Of a stretch of 64,000 nucleotides of DNA, positions 39,707-48,187 are shown in pieces. Source of the DNA: a bacterium (lineage in GTDB: Bacteria; Zhuqueibacterota; Zhuqueibacteria; Residuimicrobiales; Residuimicrobiaceae). The notes under the pieces are model-generated. The model did no database searches and was not told the origin of the DNA. It saw only the letters and a list, made by a program, of their open reading frames with translations. How positions within the stretch are numbered: the stretch's first letter is position 1; each line of letters opens with the position of its first letter. The DNA is taken from the NCBI GenBank assembly GCA_029565685.1, contig JAKQNR010000024.1, positions 248,001 to 312,000 on the forward strand, given 5' to 3'. The position numbers and the translations under genes were made by a program.

Positions 39707-41389
39707 ATGACATCCAACGAGCTGATCGAACAGTTGCGCACCCGCTTTGGACCCGCTATTCAGCATGCGGAGAAAGTGCAGTCCAACCTCATCATGGCGA
39801 CTGTGGACCGCACGGACTCGGTGGAGGTGAACCGGTATGTCTTTCATGATCTGCAAGCCAGGTTTGTCGTCGCGGTAGGAACAGACTTTCGCGATGTAAC
39901 CGGCCAGTTTTTGGTCGATTACGTCTATTCTCTGGCTGACAGCCATCAGTTTTTGGCCATTCGGTTGCCTCTCCCTGCCGATGATCTTTGGATCAACGCC
40001 ATCACTGGTAAGGCCGATATCCCGGCCGCCAACTGGGCTGAGCGTGAGATTCAGGATATGCTGGGAATCGTGCTTCGTGACCATCCGGATCCGAGAAGGC
40101 TAATGCTGGCGGACGACTGGCCGCAGGATCTGCATCCCTATCGACGCGACATGCCGCTGCAGACCTATCCTGCATCGGTGCAAAACGCGCCGGAGATGAA
40201 AAAACCGCCGGAAGGGGCTACCTTGGTGCCCATCGGTCCTTTTTTCCCAGTGCTGGAAGAGCCGACGCAAATCCGTCTGTTCGTGGAAGGAGAAAAGGTG
40301 GTGGGCGGCGATTACCGCGGCTTTTACAACCATCGCGGCGTGGAAAAGATCGCCGACAGCCAGCTGAACTATAACCAGGTGCCGTTTCTGGCTGAACGCA
40401 TCTGCGGCATATGAGGGTCTGTGCACAGTACGGCGTACTGTCAAGCAGTAGAACAAGCAGCAGAAATAACCGTCCCGGCGCGCGGCCGCTATATCCGTAC
40501 GATCCTGCTCGAATTGGAACGGATTCAAAGCCATCTTTTATGGTTGGGCATCGCCGGACACATCATTGGCTTCGACACGGTGCTGATGCAGGCGTGGCGC
40601 ATTCGCGAACCGGTGATGTGGCTGTGTGAAAAGATCACCGGCAACCGCAAATTGTTGGGTATGAATCTGGTCGGCGGTGTCCGCCGTGATATTCCCCAGG
40701 AGATTCATGCAGAGCTCTTGCAAGTGCTGGCCGGCATCGATAAAGAGTGTAAAAAGGTCTTGGACGCCATCACCACGGACACAACGCTGTTTATGCGTTG
40801 TGAGAACGTGGGCAGGATCAGCGCCGCGGATGCAGTGGCATTGTCTCTGCTGGGACCGACCGCAAGGGCGTCCGGAATCGGCCGTGATATCCGCGTGGAT
40901 CACCCCTACGCCGCCTATGCCGAAGTGGGGTGCCAGGTGATAGTGGAGACGGGGGAGGACATTTGGTCCCGCGTAGTGGTGCGGATGAAAGAGACGTTGG
41001 AAGCGGTCCGCATCATTCGCGATTGTCTCGCTTTGATGCCCAAGGGATCCATTATGGCCGACGTCACCGATCGCATCCCAGCCGGCCGTATCGGCCTCTC
41101 TTCTGTGGAAGCGCCCAGAGGCGAGACGCACCATTTTGTCATTACCGGCGAAGACAGCCGGCCTTATCGCTGGAAGGCGCGCGCTCCCACGTTCCAGAAC
41201 CTGCAGGGCATTCCGGTCATGGTTCAGGGCGAGAACATCGCCGATGTACCCATCGGCCTGGGCAGCATGGATCCCTGTTTCTCCTGCACCGAGCGATGGG
41301 AGACCGTGGATCTGCGCAGTGGGCGGGTGCGCGTCTATAGCAAAGCCGAACTACAGGAGCTGTGCAGAAAACGTTATTCAATTCGTTGA
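39707..41389 (+). CDS. hyfG: Group 4 [NiFe] hydrogenase large subunit, NuoC-NuoD fusion, with predicted selenocysteine at L1
   Basis: One 560-aa protein read through the in-frame TGA at 40412-40414 (residue 236). Both sides are in the same frame and match HycE/HyfG (about 570 aa). Residues 1-170 are the 30-kDa NuoC-like domain, the rest the hydrogenase domain. L1 reads ERICGI-[TGA]-GSVHSTAY versus C-G-I-C in family members, so the TGA sits on the second, bridging Cys; Cys233 is intact. L2 is DPCFSCTER (Cys524, Cys527) followed by an approximately 30-residue tail for protease removal. A SECIS-like hairpin follows. Alternative: a sequencing error or a real stop; less likely. hyfG is named by homology. 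Confidence 0.87.
40412..40441 (+). promoter_or_regulatory. Predicted selenocysteine UGA and bacterial SECIS hairpin
   Basis: TGA at 40412-40414. A perfect 7-bp stem ACAGTAC (40425-40431) / GTACTGT (40435-40441) closes a 3-nt loop GGC. TGA-to-loop spacing is 17 nt and the loop begins with G; both fit the published bacterial SECIS consensus (spacing 16-37 nt, G in the first two loop bases). A short CTG/CAG helix below an internal loop may extend it. Function needs SelB and tRNA-Sec, not in this window. Confidence 0.75.
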
Positions 41390-41441
41390 GCAATACGCCT
41401 CTTTGATGACAGAGGCGAAGACCTTTGAACCGGGAGTTCGC

Positions 41442-42359
41442 ATGTCCAGCTCTGTGCTGCAAACGGTCGCTCAGAGTGCGATCAATGTTCTGCTGGTGTT
41501 GCTGCTGTCCCCTCTGTTGGAGGGGGGGGTGCGCAAACTGGTGGCGCTGGTGCATTCGCGCATCGGTCCGCCGGTGTATCAGCCCTATCTGGATCTCCTG
41601 AAGCTCATGTCCAAGGAAGAGATCGTCAGTTCTTCGGACGGGCTCTTCCGCTACAGCCCGATGATCTGCTTGGCGCTGGTGCTGGCGGCCGCGGTGTTGA
41701 CGCCCATCGGCGCTGCGCCGCCGATGCAGATGAGCGGCGACGCCATCACTTTTGTATACCTGATCACTTTTTCTTCTGTGATGATCATGATGAGCGGCAT
41801 CAGTTCCGCCAGCCCCTACGGCGTGATCGGTTCCGCCCGGGAGATGATGATGATCCTCATGGTGGAGCCGGTGATGCTGATCGCTCTGATCACGCTGGGT
41901 GTAAAAAGCGGCTCCATGCAATTCAGTGACATGATGACGTATCAAGCGGGTCAGGGTCCGGCCCTGTCCACCGTCATTGCGGCCGTGGCGCTGTTCCTGT
42001 CTCTTATTGCTCAGATGGCACGGCTTCCTTTTGACATAGTGGAGGCGGATCAGGAGATTATGGAAGGACCGTTCGTCGAACAGAGCGGAACAAAACTGGC
42101 GTTTTTCAAGTGGGCTTTCTACGCCAAAGAGCTGATCTTCGCGGCGCTGTTCGTTTCTCTTTTCATTCCCCGGCCGGTCTTCGCCGGGTATGGGCTGAAC
42201 CTGCTTTTCGGCTTGCTTAAAATGGCCGTGGTGCTGCTGCTGGTCGGCGTGGTGCATGTGGTGAATCCGCGCTTGCGCATCGATCAGGCGGTGCGCTATT
42301 TCGGCGTTTTGATATTTGTCGCATTGATCGGCCTGACCTTCGCCCTGGTGGGCGCCTGA
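41442..42359 (+). CDS. HyfC/HycD (NuoH-like) membrane subunit
   Basis: 305 aa from ATG 41442, chosen for GGGAG 5 nt upstream; the longer frame runs back into the large subunit. About eight membrane helices. LVHSRIGPPVYQPYLDLLKLMSKEEIV is the family's conserved cytoplasmic loop, and FDIVEADQEIMEGPFVEQSG the conserved acidic loop. It anchors the soluble hydrogenase module to the membrane arm and forms the proton path entrance. Confidence 0.88.
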   Translation: MSSSVLQTVAQSAINVLLVLLLSPLLEGGVRKLVALVHSRIGPPVYQPYLDLLKLMSKEEIVSSSDGLFRYSPMICLALVLAAAVLTPIGAAPPMQMSGDAITFVYLITFSSVMIMMSGISSASPYGVIGSAREMMMILMVEPVMLIALITLGVKSGSMQFSDMMTYQAGQGPALSTVIAAVALFLSLIAQMARLPFDIVEADQEIMEGPFVEQSGTKLAFFKWAFYAKELIFAALFVSLFIPRPVFAGYGLNLLFGLLKMAVVLLLVGVVHVVNPRLRIDQAVRYFGVLIFVALIGLTFALVGA

Positions 42360-42393
42360 TCCATCGGTTTCCTATTCACAATCGGGAAGCATT

Positions 42394-42888
42394 ATGTTCA
42401 AAGCCAAACTTAAAGAAGCGATCATCTGTTTTTCCAACCCGCGGGTGACCCTGCCCTATCCCTTCGGCCCCGGCAACCCGGTGGTGGAGGGATTCCGCGG
42501 CAAGCTCGATATCGATGAAACCAAATGCATCGGCTGCGGAGGTTGCGCCAATGTGTGTCCTTCCCGTTTGATCCGTTTTTACGACGACGGAACGGTCACG
42601 CGCATGCAGTTCGTTCTCGATCGTTGCACCTATTGCGGTCGCTGCGCCGAGGTGTGCCCGGAAAAAGCGATCACCATGACGCAGCAATTCGAGACCGCCA
42701 CGGATGATAAGAGCGATCTGTACATTGAACAGACGCTGTACATGGCGACGTGTGCCCGCTGCGGCCGCTGTTTTGAAACCACGAACAGCATTGATAAAAT
42801 TCCGACACGACGTCAGCGTCAGGGCCGCAATTATCTTGGGCCGGCCATGCCGCACGGCGCCCCGGCCGGGGCGGAGGGACAGTCATGA
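42394..42888 (+). CDS. HyfH/HycF-like 2x[4Fe-4S] ferredoxin subunit (NuoI-like)
   Basis: 164 aa. Two cluster motifs CIGCGGCANVCPSRLI and CTYCGRCAEVCPEKAI, spacing as in NuoI/HycF. A further CARCGRCF near residue 128 offers additional Cys. Basic C-terminal tail. Transfers electrons toward the small subunit. The stop overlaps the next start (ATGA at 42885-42888). Confidence 0.87.
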   Translation: MFKAKLKEAIICFSNPRVTLPYPFGPGNPVVEGFRGKLDIDETKCIGCGGCANVCPSRLIRFYDDGTVTRMQFVLDRCTYCGRCAEVCPEKAITMTQQFETATDDKSDLYIEQTLYMATCARCGRCFETTNSIDKIPTRRQRQGRNYLGPAMPHGAPAGAEGQS

Positions 42889-43550
42889 CCGAACACACAT
42901 TGATCACGCTGACCCTGGCGGTGCTGATCACCTCCATCGCCGCCATCGAGATTCGCGCCATGCGTACCACCTCATTCGCGTATCTATTGCACTCGATTTT
43001 TCTCTGCGCCATCATCATCACCTATGCGATCCTCAATGACAATGACAGTCTGTACCTGTGGGCCGGCACCTGTTTTCTGACCAAGGTGCTCCTCATCCCC
43101 TGGTTGCTGTTTCGATTTGTTAAAAACGTGCCGCCGATCGAACATAAACCGATCATCGGGTTTGCGCTGTCCGTTGCTCTCCTGACTCTGTTGATGGTGG
43201 TTCTGTTCTCCCTTTTCCGCAAGGTCATCATTTTGATGGCGCCCACCGCCGCAGCGCAGCAGGAGCCGGTGCGCTCTTTGCTGGCCGGCGCCTGCACCAT
43301 TTTCTGTCTTGGGCTCTGGGGCCTGCTGACCCGCCGCGATGTAGTAAAGACAGTGATCGGGCTGGCGCTGCTGGAGAACGGCGTGCACCTGGTGTTGCTG
43401 GCCTTGGCGCCTCAGCTGAAAGAGACCACGATGATCGGCATTTTAACCAATGTGGTGGCCGTCGTTTTTCTGTTGCTCTATCTCAGCACACAAATCTATC
43501 ATGTGTTCGGAACCACGGATTCAGCCCGGTTGTCGGAGTTAAAGAGATAA
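42885..43550 (+). CDS. HyfE-like membrane subunit (NuoK-like C-terminus)
   Basis: 221 aa with about seven hydrophobic helices, matching HyfE (216 aa). GLALLENGVHLVLLAL carries the NuoK-type Glu in a membrane helix. Present in hydrogenase-4 and related complexes but absent from the minimal FHL (Hyc) complex, so the cluster is Hyf-like rather than Hyc-like. Confidence 0.8.
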   Translation: MTEHTLITLTLAVLITSIAAIEIRAMRTTSFAYLLHSIFLCAIIITYAILNDNDSLYLWAGTCFLTKVLLIPWLLFRFVKNVPPIEHKPIIGFALSVALLTLLMVVLFSLFRKVIILMAPTAAAQQEPVRSLLAGACTIFCLGLWGLLTRRDVVKTVIGLALLENGVHLVLLALAPQLKETTMIGILTNVVAVVFLLLYLSTQIYHVFGTTDSARLSELKR

Positions 43551-43560
43551 CGAGGTTTTC

Positions 43561-45066
43561 ATGCCAACGGCCCATTCTTCGTTGTTGCCTTTACTGTTGA
43601 TCCTGCTGCCGATCTGCGGCGCGTTGTTTACAGTGCTGTTCGGCTGGGTTAAAGTCAGGAACGCCCGGGAGATCAACACACTGGTGATTCTGGCCGTACA
43701 GCTTTACGGCACTCTGCGTCTTGCGCTGCTGGTTTTCAACGGCCGTGTGGTCCATTGCCTGGGCAACGCCATTTGCATCGACGGCCTGAGCGCACTTATG
43801 GTGATCCTGGTCAACGCGCTGGTCTTTCTGGTTGCGCTCTATTCGGTCCGCTATATGCAGCACGAGGCGGCGGCCGGCGTGATCAGCGACGGCCGGCTGA
43901 CGCTCTATTACAGCCTGTTGCTGCTGTTCACCGGCACCATGAACTGGACGGTTACCACGAATCATCTGGTGATGCTCTATGTGGCTATGGAAGCTTCCAC
44001 CCTGGCCACAGCGTTGCTGGTGGCGTTCTACCGCAACCGGCCCTCTTTGGAGGCGGGTTTTAAATATGTCCTGCTGGTTGTGGTGGGAATGACCTTTGCG
44101 CTGTTCGGCGTGGTGCTGATGTTTTCCGCCGCGTACCCGCATCTGGGTTCAGCAGGTTTGTTGATCTCCGAAGTGGGGCGCATTGCCGCGGTGATTCCGA
44201 AAAACATCGCTCTTTTGGCCATTGCGTTTTTGACCGTAGGCTTTGCCACCAAAGCGGGCCTGGTGCCGTTTCATGCCTGGTTGCCCGACGCCCATTCAGA
44301 AGCGCCCGCGCCCATCAGCGCCCTGCTTTCAGGTTTGATCATAAAGCTCGGCGCCTATGCGCTGACGCGCACGGTAACGATCTTTGCGCCGACCTACCAC
44401 GCCATCGTGGTTTTTATCGCCATTCTCAGCACCTTGAGCATGGTTGTGGGCATCGTCATGGCGCTGGCGCAGGACGATTTGAAGCGGATGCTGGCTTTCA
44501 GCAGCGTCAGCCAGATCAGTTATGTTTTTGAGGGGCTGGGCCTGGGCACATATCTGGGCATCTACGGCGGGCTTTTTCACCTGGTGAACCATACGATCAT
44601 CAAGGCCTTGTTGTTTCTCAGCGTCGGCGCCCTGATGTACGCAACCCAGGGCCGAAGGCGCATCTCCGAACTGGCCGGCGTGGGCAAACGGATGCCGATC
44701 ACCGCTTTTTCTTTCATCGTCGGCGCGCTGGCCATCAGCGGCCTGCCGCCGATGAACGGTTTTGCCAGCAAGTTTACCCTTTTTCTCGCCATCGGCGAGG
44801 TCGGGCTCTATTGGGCGCTGGCCTTGTCGTTGTTCACTGGATTGTTGACGCTGGCCTGCCTGATGCGGGCCGCCTACCTGGTGTTTTGGCAAGCCGGCGA
44901 CAACGGAACCGTGCACACAGTCAAAAAGGCGCCCTGGCCGATGTCCGTGGCTATGCTGGTACTGGCCGGACTGTGTCTACTGATCGGGCTGTATCCGAAC
45001 CTTTTGTATCCGATCCTGCACCAGGCGACCACTGCGGTGCTGGCCATTTGGAGCGTGGGGCAGTAG
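43561..45066 (+). CDS. Antiporter-like subunit (HyfF/NuoN-NuoL type)
   Basis: 501 aa, about 14 membrane helices. TM5 Glu in YVAMEASTLATALL and TM7 Lys in FATKAGLVPFHAWLPDAHSEA are kept; LLSGLIIKLGAYALTR holds a further Lys. It is 10 nt downstream of the HyfE-like gene and is the third ion-channel-type subunit of the complex. Confidence 0.87.
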   Translation: MPTAHSSLLPLLLILLPICGALFTVLFGWVKVRNAREINTLVILAVQLYGTLRLALLVFNGRVVHCLGNAICIDGLSALMVILVNALVFLVALYSVRYMQHEAAAGVISDGRLTLYYSLLLLFTGTMNWTVTTNHLVMLYVAMEASTLATALLVAFYRNRPSLEAGFKYVLLVVVGMTFALFGVVLMFSAAYPHLGSAGLLISEVGRIAAVIPKNIALLAIAFLTVGFATKAGLVPFHAWLPDAHSEAPAPISALLSGLIIKLGAYALTRTVTIFAPTYHAIVVFIAILSTLSMVVGIVMALAQDDLKRMLAFSSVSQISYVFEGLGLGTYLGIYGGLFHLVNHTIIKALLFLSVGALMYATQGRRRISELAGVGKRMPITAFSFIVGALAISGLPPMNGFASKFTLFLAIGEVGLYWALALSLFTGLLTLACLMRAAYLVFWQAGDNGTVHTVKKAPWPMSVAMLVLAGLCLLIGLYPNLLYPILHQATTAVLAIWSVGQ

Positions 45067-45112
45067 GCTGAACAGACCCCACTGGTTCTTTGTTGAAGAC
45101 TAGAGGCGCATC

Positions 45113-45628
45113 ATGCTGAAAAATCTGGCCACCAAAGCTTTTCCCAAATCCCTGTGGGTCTACCACACCAACTGCGCGGCCTGCAACGGTTGCGACATTG
45201 AGATCATCAACGTGCTCACGCCCTATTATGATGCGGAACGGTTTGGCATCAAGCTGGTTGGTTCGCCGCGCCATGCCGACGTATTGCTGGTAACCGGCGG
45301 CGTGAGTCGGCAAATCGCACCGGCTCTGCGCCGACTTTTTCGCGCCACGCCCAATCCCAAGCTGGTTTTCGCCATCGGCTCCTGCGCCTGTGGCGGCGAT
45401 GTATTTTATGACAGCTATAACATGTACGGCGGCGTTGATAAGGTCATCCCGGTCCAATTTTATGTGCCAGGTTGTCCGCCCCGGCCAGAGGCGATTTTAT
45501 ACGGTGTGGCTGTAGCGCTGGGGCTGGCGCCCAAACAGGTTTCCGCCAAAAAGAAAGAGGATCTACCCCTTTTCGAAGAGGACTCGCTGCCTATGATCTC
45601 TCCGGCCGGAACTGCACGGTCTGAATGA
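45113..45628 (+). CDS. hyfI: Group 4 [NiFe] hydrogenase small subunit (HyfI/HycG, NuoB-like)
   Basis: 171 aa. Proximal [4Fe-4S] cluster ligands CAACNGC near residue 22, GSCACGG and PGCPPRPE, as in NuoB and group 4 small subunits. The short length without a second ferredoxin domain is normal for group 4. It is the last gene of the structural hydrogenase set, separated from its large subunit by four membrane or ferredoxin genes. Confidence 0.9.
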   Translation: MLKNLATKAFPKSLWVYHTNCAACNGCDIEIINVLTPYYDAERFGIKLVGSPRHADVLLVTGGVSRQIAPALRRLFRATPNPKLVFAIGSCACGGDVFYDSYNMYGGVDKVIPVQFYVPGCPPRPEAILYGVAVALGLAPKQVSAKKKEDLPLFEEDSLPMISPAGTARSE

Positions 45629-45644
45629 AGACCGATCACGGGGG

Positions 45645-47627
45645 GTGTTTAAAGGGAAGGATACCGCCATTCCCGTCGTCGAAACCATCAAAGATCGCTG
45701 CCGACGCTGCTACTCGTGCATCCGCAATTGCCCGGCCAAAGCCATTCGGATCGAGCGGGGCCAGGCTATGGTCATACAGGAGCGCTGTATCGGATGCGGC
45801 CGTTGTGTGCGCGTTTGTGCGCAAAAGGCGAAAAAAATAGAAAGCGGTGTGGAACGGACCGAGCAGTTCCTGCAGAGCGGCGAACCGGTGTATGCGATTT
45901 TAGCGCCCTCCTTTCCGGCCGCCTATCCGGAGGCCAAGGCGGAACAGATCGTGGCGGCGGTGGCGGCCGCGGGATTCAGCAGGGTGTTCTCCGTTGCTGT
46001 AGGCGCGGATCTGGTGGCGCGTGCGTTTCGCGAGCTTTATCAAAAACAAAGCTATGCGACGCTGATCACCACCTCCTGCCCGGCAGTGGTCAGCTATATA
46101 GAAAAACACCAACCCTCCTTGCTGCTGTTTACCGCGCCGATCGTATCGCCCATGATAGCGACCGGGCGTTTGCTTCGCAGCATGTATTCCTTCACCGGCC
46201 CCATTGTCTTTATCGGACCGTGCATCGCAAAAAAAAAGGAGAAAAGCGACCCTAAAGTCAGCGGAGTGATCGATGAGGTGCTGACTTTTCACGAACTGAA
46301 CCAGCTGCTGGACATGAAACGAATAGCCATCGCGGAACAGGGTGAACGGGAACTGGATCAGCCCTGGCCGCAGCTGGGCAGCATCTTTCCGGTCTCCGGC
46401 GGGCTGTTGCGCAGCACCGAGCTGGCTCACGATCTGCTGAGCAACGAAGTGATTGTGGCAGAAGGCCCGGAACGGGTGTTGGAGGTGCTGCGGCATGTGG
46501 AGCAGGGGACTGTGGAGGCGCGCATTCTTGATCTTTTGTTCTGTCAGGGATGCATCGATGGCCCGGCAATGAACAGCGGCCTTTCGGTATATCTGCGCAA
46601 GGATATTGTTGCCAATTACTGCCGTCGCTGGCTGGATAAGAAAAAGACGGCACCGGCGCTCGAAGCGGTGGACATGACCCGCCGGTTTACGCGCGAGGCG
46701 CATTACCTGCCGCTTCCCTCTGAAGAAGATATTGCCAAAATTTTTCTTCAGATCGATAAGCACAATCCCTCGGACGAGCTCAATTGCGGGGCCTGCGGCT
46801 ATTCCAGCTGCCGCGAAAAGGCCATCGCGGTGTATCAGGGCCGCGCCGAGGTGGAGATGTGTTTGCCGTTTTTAATCGAACGCCTGGAAAAGATGAACCG
46901 GGAGGTTCTGGATGCGCAGGAACGGTTGATCCACGCCGCCCGGTTGACCTCCATGGGCGAGGTGGCGGCGGGCGTGGCGCATGAGATCAACAATCCTGTG
47001 GCCGGAGTGCTCACCTATGTCAAGCTGATGAAGAAAAAAGTGCAGGAGCAGCTGCCGGAGCCGACGCTTTCGGGTATCCTGCGTTATCTGGAGATCATGG
47101 AGACCGAGATGCGCCGCGTCTCCGAAATCGTCAAGGAACTGCTTGATTTCGCCCGTCCAACCGATCCGGACGTGACTCGGATATCGGTGACCGAATTGAT
47201 GAAGAAATCACTTTTTTTGTTGAGTCATCAGTTCGAACTGCAGAACATTCACATCACCGAAACATATCCAGAGCCGGATGAATTTATCCAGGCGGATCTG
47301 AAGCAGATGCAGCAGGTGCTGTTGAATATTCTGATCAATGCAGCGCAAGCGATGCCGAAAGGCGGCGCGCTGTTCGTACGCAGCCGGCAGAGAGGCGTGG
47401 ATCAAGTTGAAATAGAAATTCAGGACACCGGCGAGGGCATTCCCCAGGAACATCTGGGAAAAATATTCGATCCGTTTTTTACCACCAAACTGGAAAAAAA
47501 AGGCACCGGGCTCGGTCTTTCGGTGGTCTACAGCATCGTCGTCAAGCATCATGGGACAATCCATGTGCAGAGCCAGGTTTCCGTCGGCACGACGTTCACG
47601 CTCCGGCTGCCGCGGGCGGTCCCCTAG
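45645..47627 (+). CDS. HydS-like sensor: [FeFe]-hydrogenase H-domain fused to histidine kinase
   Basis: 660 aa. Order: two ferredoxin motifs ([23 protein letters not shown]), an H-cluster-type domain with TTSCPAVV (L1), GPCIAKKKE (L2) and FCQGCIDGP (L3), a Cys cluster CGACGYSSC...C, then HisKA/HATPase ([23 protein letters not shown]). L1 keeps the ligand Cys but has Ser at the proton-relay Cys, fitting a sensor with low turnover. GTG 45645 has G-rich bases immediately before it; a start near 45669 (ATT) would match the paralogue better. Follows the hydrogenase genes by 16 nt. Confidence 0.82.
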   Translation: MFKGKDTAIPVVETIKDRCRRCYSCIRNCPAKAIRIERGQAMVIQERCIGCGRCVRVCAQKAKKIESGVERTEQFLQSGEPVYAILAPSFPAAYPEAKAEQIVAAVAAAGFSRVFSVAVGADLVARAFRELYQKQSYATLITTSCPAVVSYIEKHQPSLLLFTAPIVSPMIATGRLLRSMYSFTGPIVFIGPCIAKKKEKSDPKVSGVIDEVLTFHELNQLLDMKRIAIAEQGERELDQPWPQLGSIFPVSGGLLRSTELAHDLLSNEVIVAEGPERVLEVLRHVEQGTVEARILDLLFCQGCIDGPAMNSGLSVYLRKDIVANYCRRWLDKKKTAPALEAVDMTRRFTREAHYLPLPSEEDIAKIFLQIDKHNPSDELNCGACGYSSCREKAIAVYQGRAEVEMCLPFLIERLEKMNREVLDAQERLIHAARLTSMGEVAAGVAHEINNPVAGVLTYVKLMKKKVQEQLPEPTLSGILRYLEIMETEMRRVSEIVKELLDFARPTDPDVTRISVTELMKKSLFLLSHQFELQNIHITETYPEPDEFIQADLKQMQQVLLNILINAAQAMPKGGALFVRSRQRGVDQVEIEIQDTGEGIPQEHLGKIFDPFFTTKLEKKGTGLGLSVVYSIVVKHHGTIHVQSQVSVGTTFTLRLPRAVP

Positions 47628-47684
47628 GCGGACGCCTGCGGACCGCTGGCGGAATAGAGAGAAACCCAAGGAGGACCTTTGGTT

Positions 47685-48176
47685 ATGTCAAAAGAGGATA
47701 TCGTACTCATCGTGGATGATGAAAAAGTGATGCGCGATTCATTAGTCGAATGGCTGCAAGAGGACGGGTTCGGCGTCGCCGCCGCCGAGTCGGGGATGGA
47801 AGCGCTGCAGATGCTCGATCAGGTCGATCCGACCGTGATTGTGGCGGACATAAAAATGCCGGGCATGGATGGCATCACGTTGGTGCGCAAGCTCAAAGAA
47901 CGACGTCCGGGATTGCCGGTCATCATGATCACCGCTTTTGCCACCGTTGAAAACGCGGTGCAATCCATGAAGGAGGGCGCGTACGATTTCATCACCAAAC
48001 CGTTTCCGCCGGAAAAACTTTCGCATGTGCTGCGCCATGTCATCGAGCATCAGCACCTGCTGCGTGAAAACCTCTTGCTGCGTAAAGAGAACCGCCATGT
48101 GATGCAGATGGTGATCACCACTCTGGTGGTTTTTGTCGTGCTGTTGTTCGCTCTCTATTTTATTTTCGCCAAATAG
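47685..48176 (+). CDS. Receiver protein with C-terminal membrane helix
   Basis: 163 aa from ATG 47685 (TTG 47679 also fits AAGGAGG). A full receiver: VDDEK acidic pair, phospho-Asp in VADIKMPGMDG, Thr in ITAF, Lys in TKPF. After a short helical linker there is a single hydrophobic helix VITTLVVFVVLLFALYFIF at the very C-terminus. No DNA-binding output. It appears to be a tail-anchored response regulator acting at the membrane near the hydrogenase or its sensor (inferred). Confidence 0.82.
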   Translation: MSKEDIVLIVDDEKVMRDSLVEWLQEDGFGVAAAESGMEALQMLDQVDPTVIVADIKMPGMDGITLVRKLKERRPGLPVIMITAFATVENAVQSMKEGAYDFITKPFPPEKLSHVLRHVIEHQHLLRENLLLRKENRHVMQMVITTLVVFVVLLFALYFIFAK

Positions 48177-48187
48177 AATGCGCGCGC

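Noticed and set aside
39707-41389. Two separate genes or a pseudogene at the large-subunit locus
   Set aside because: Both halves share one frame, only the TGA separates them, the split lies in the middle of the L1 motif, and a SECIS-like hairpin follows; the second half alone has no ribosome site or normal start.
41217-42257. 346-codon minus-strand open frame opposite the HyfC-like gene
   Set aside because: His/Gln/Arg-rich shadow translation of a membrane protein gene; no homology features.
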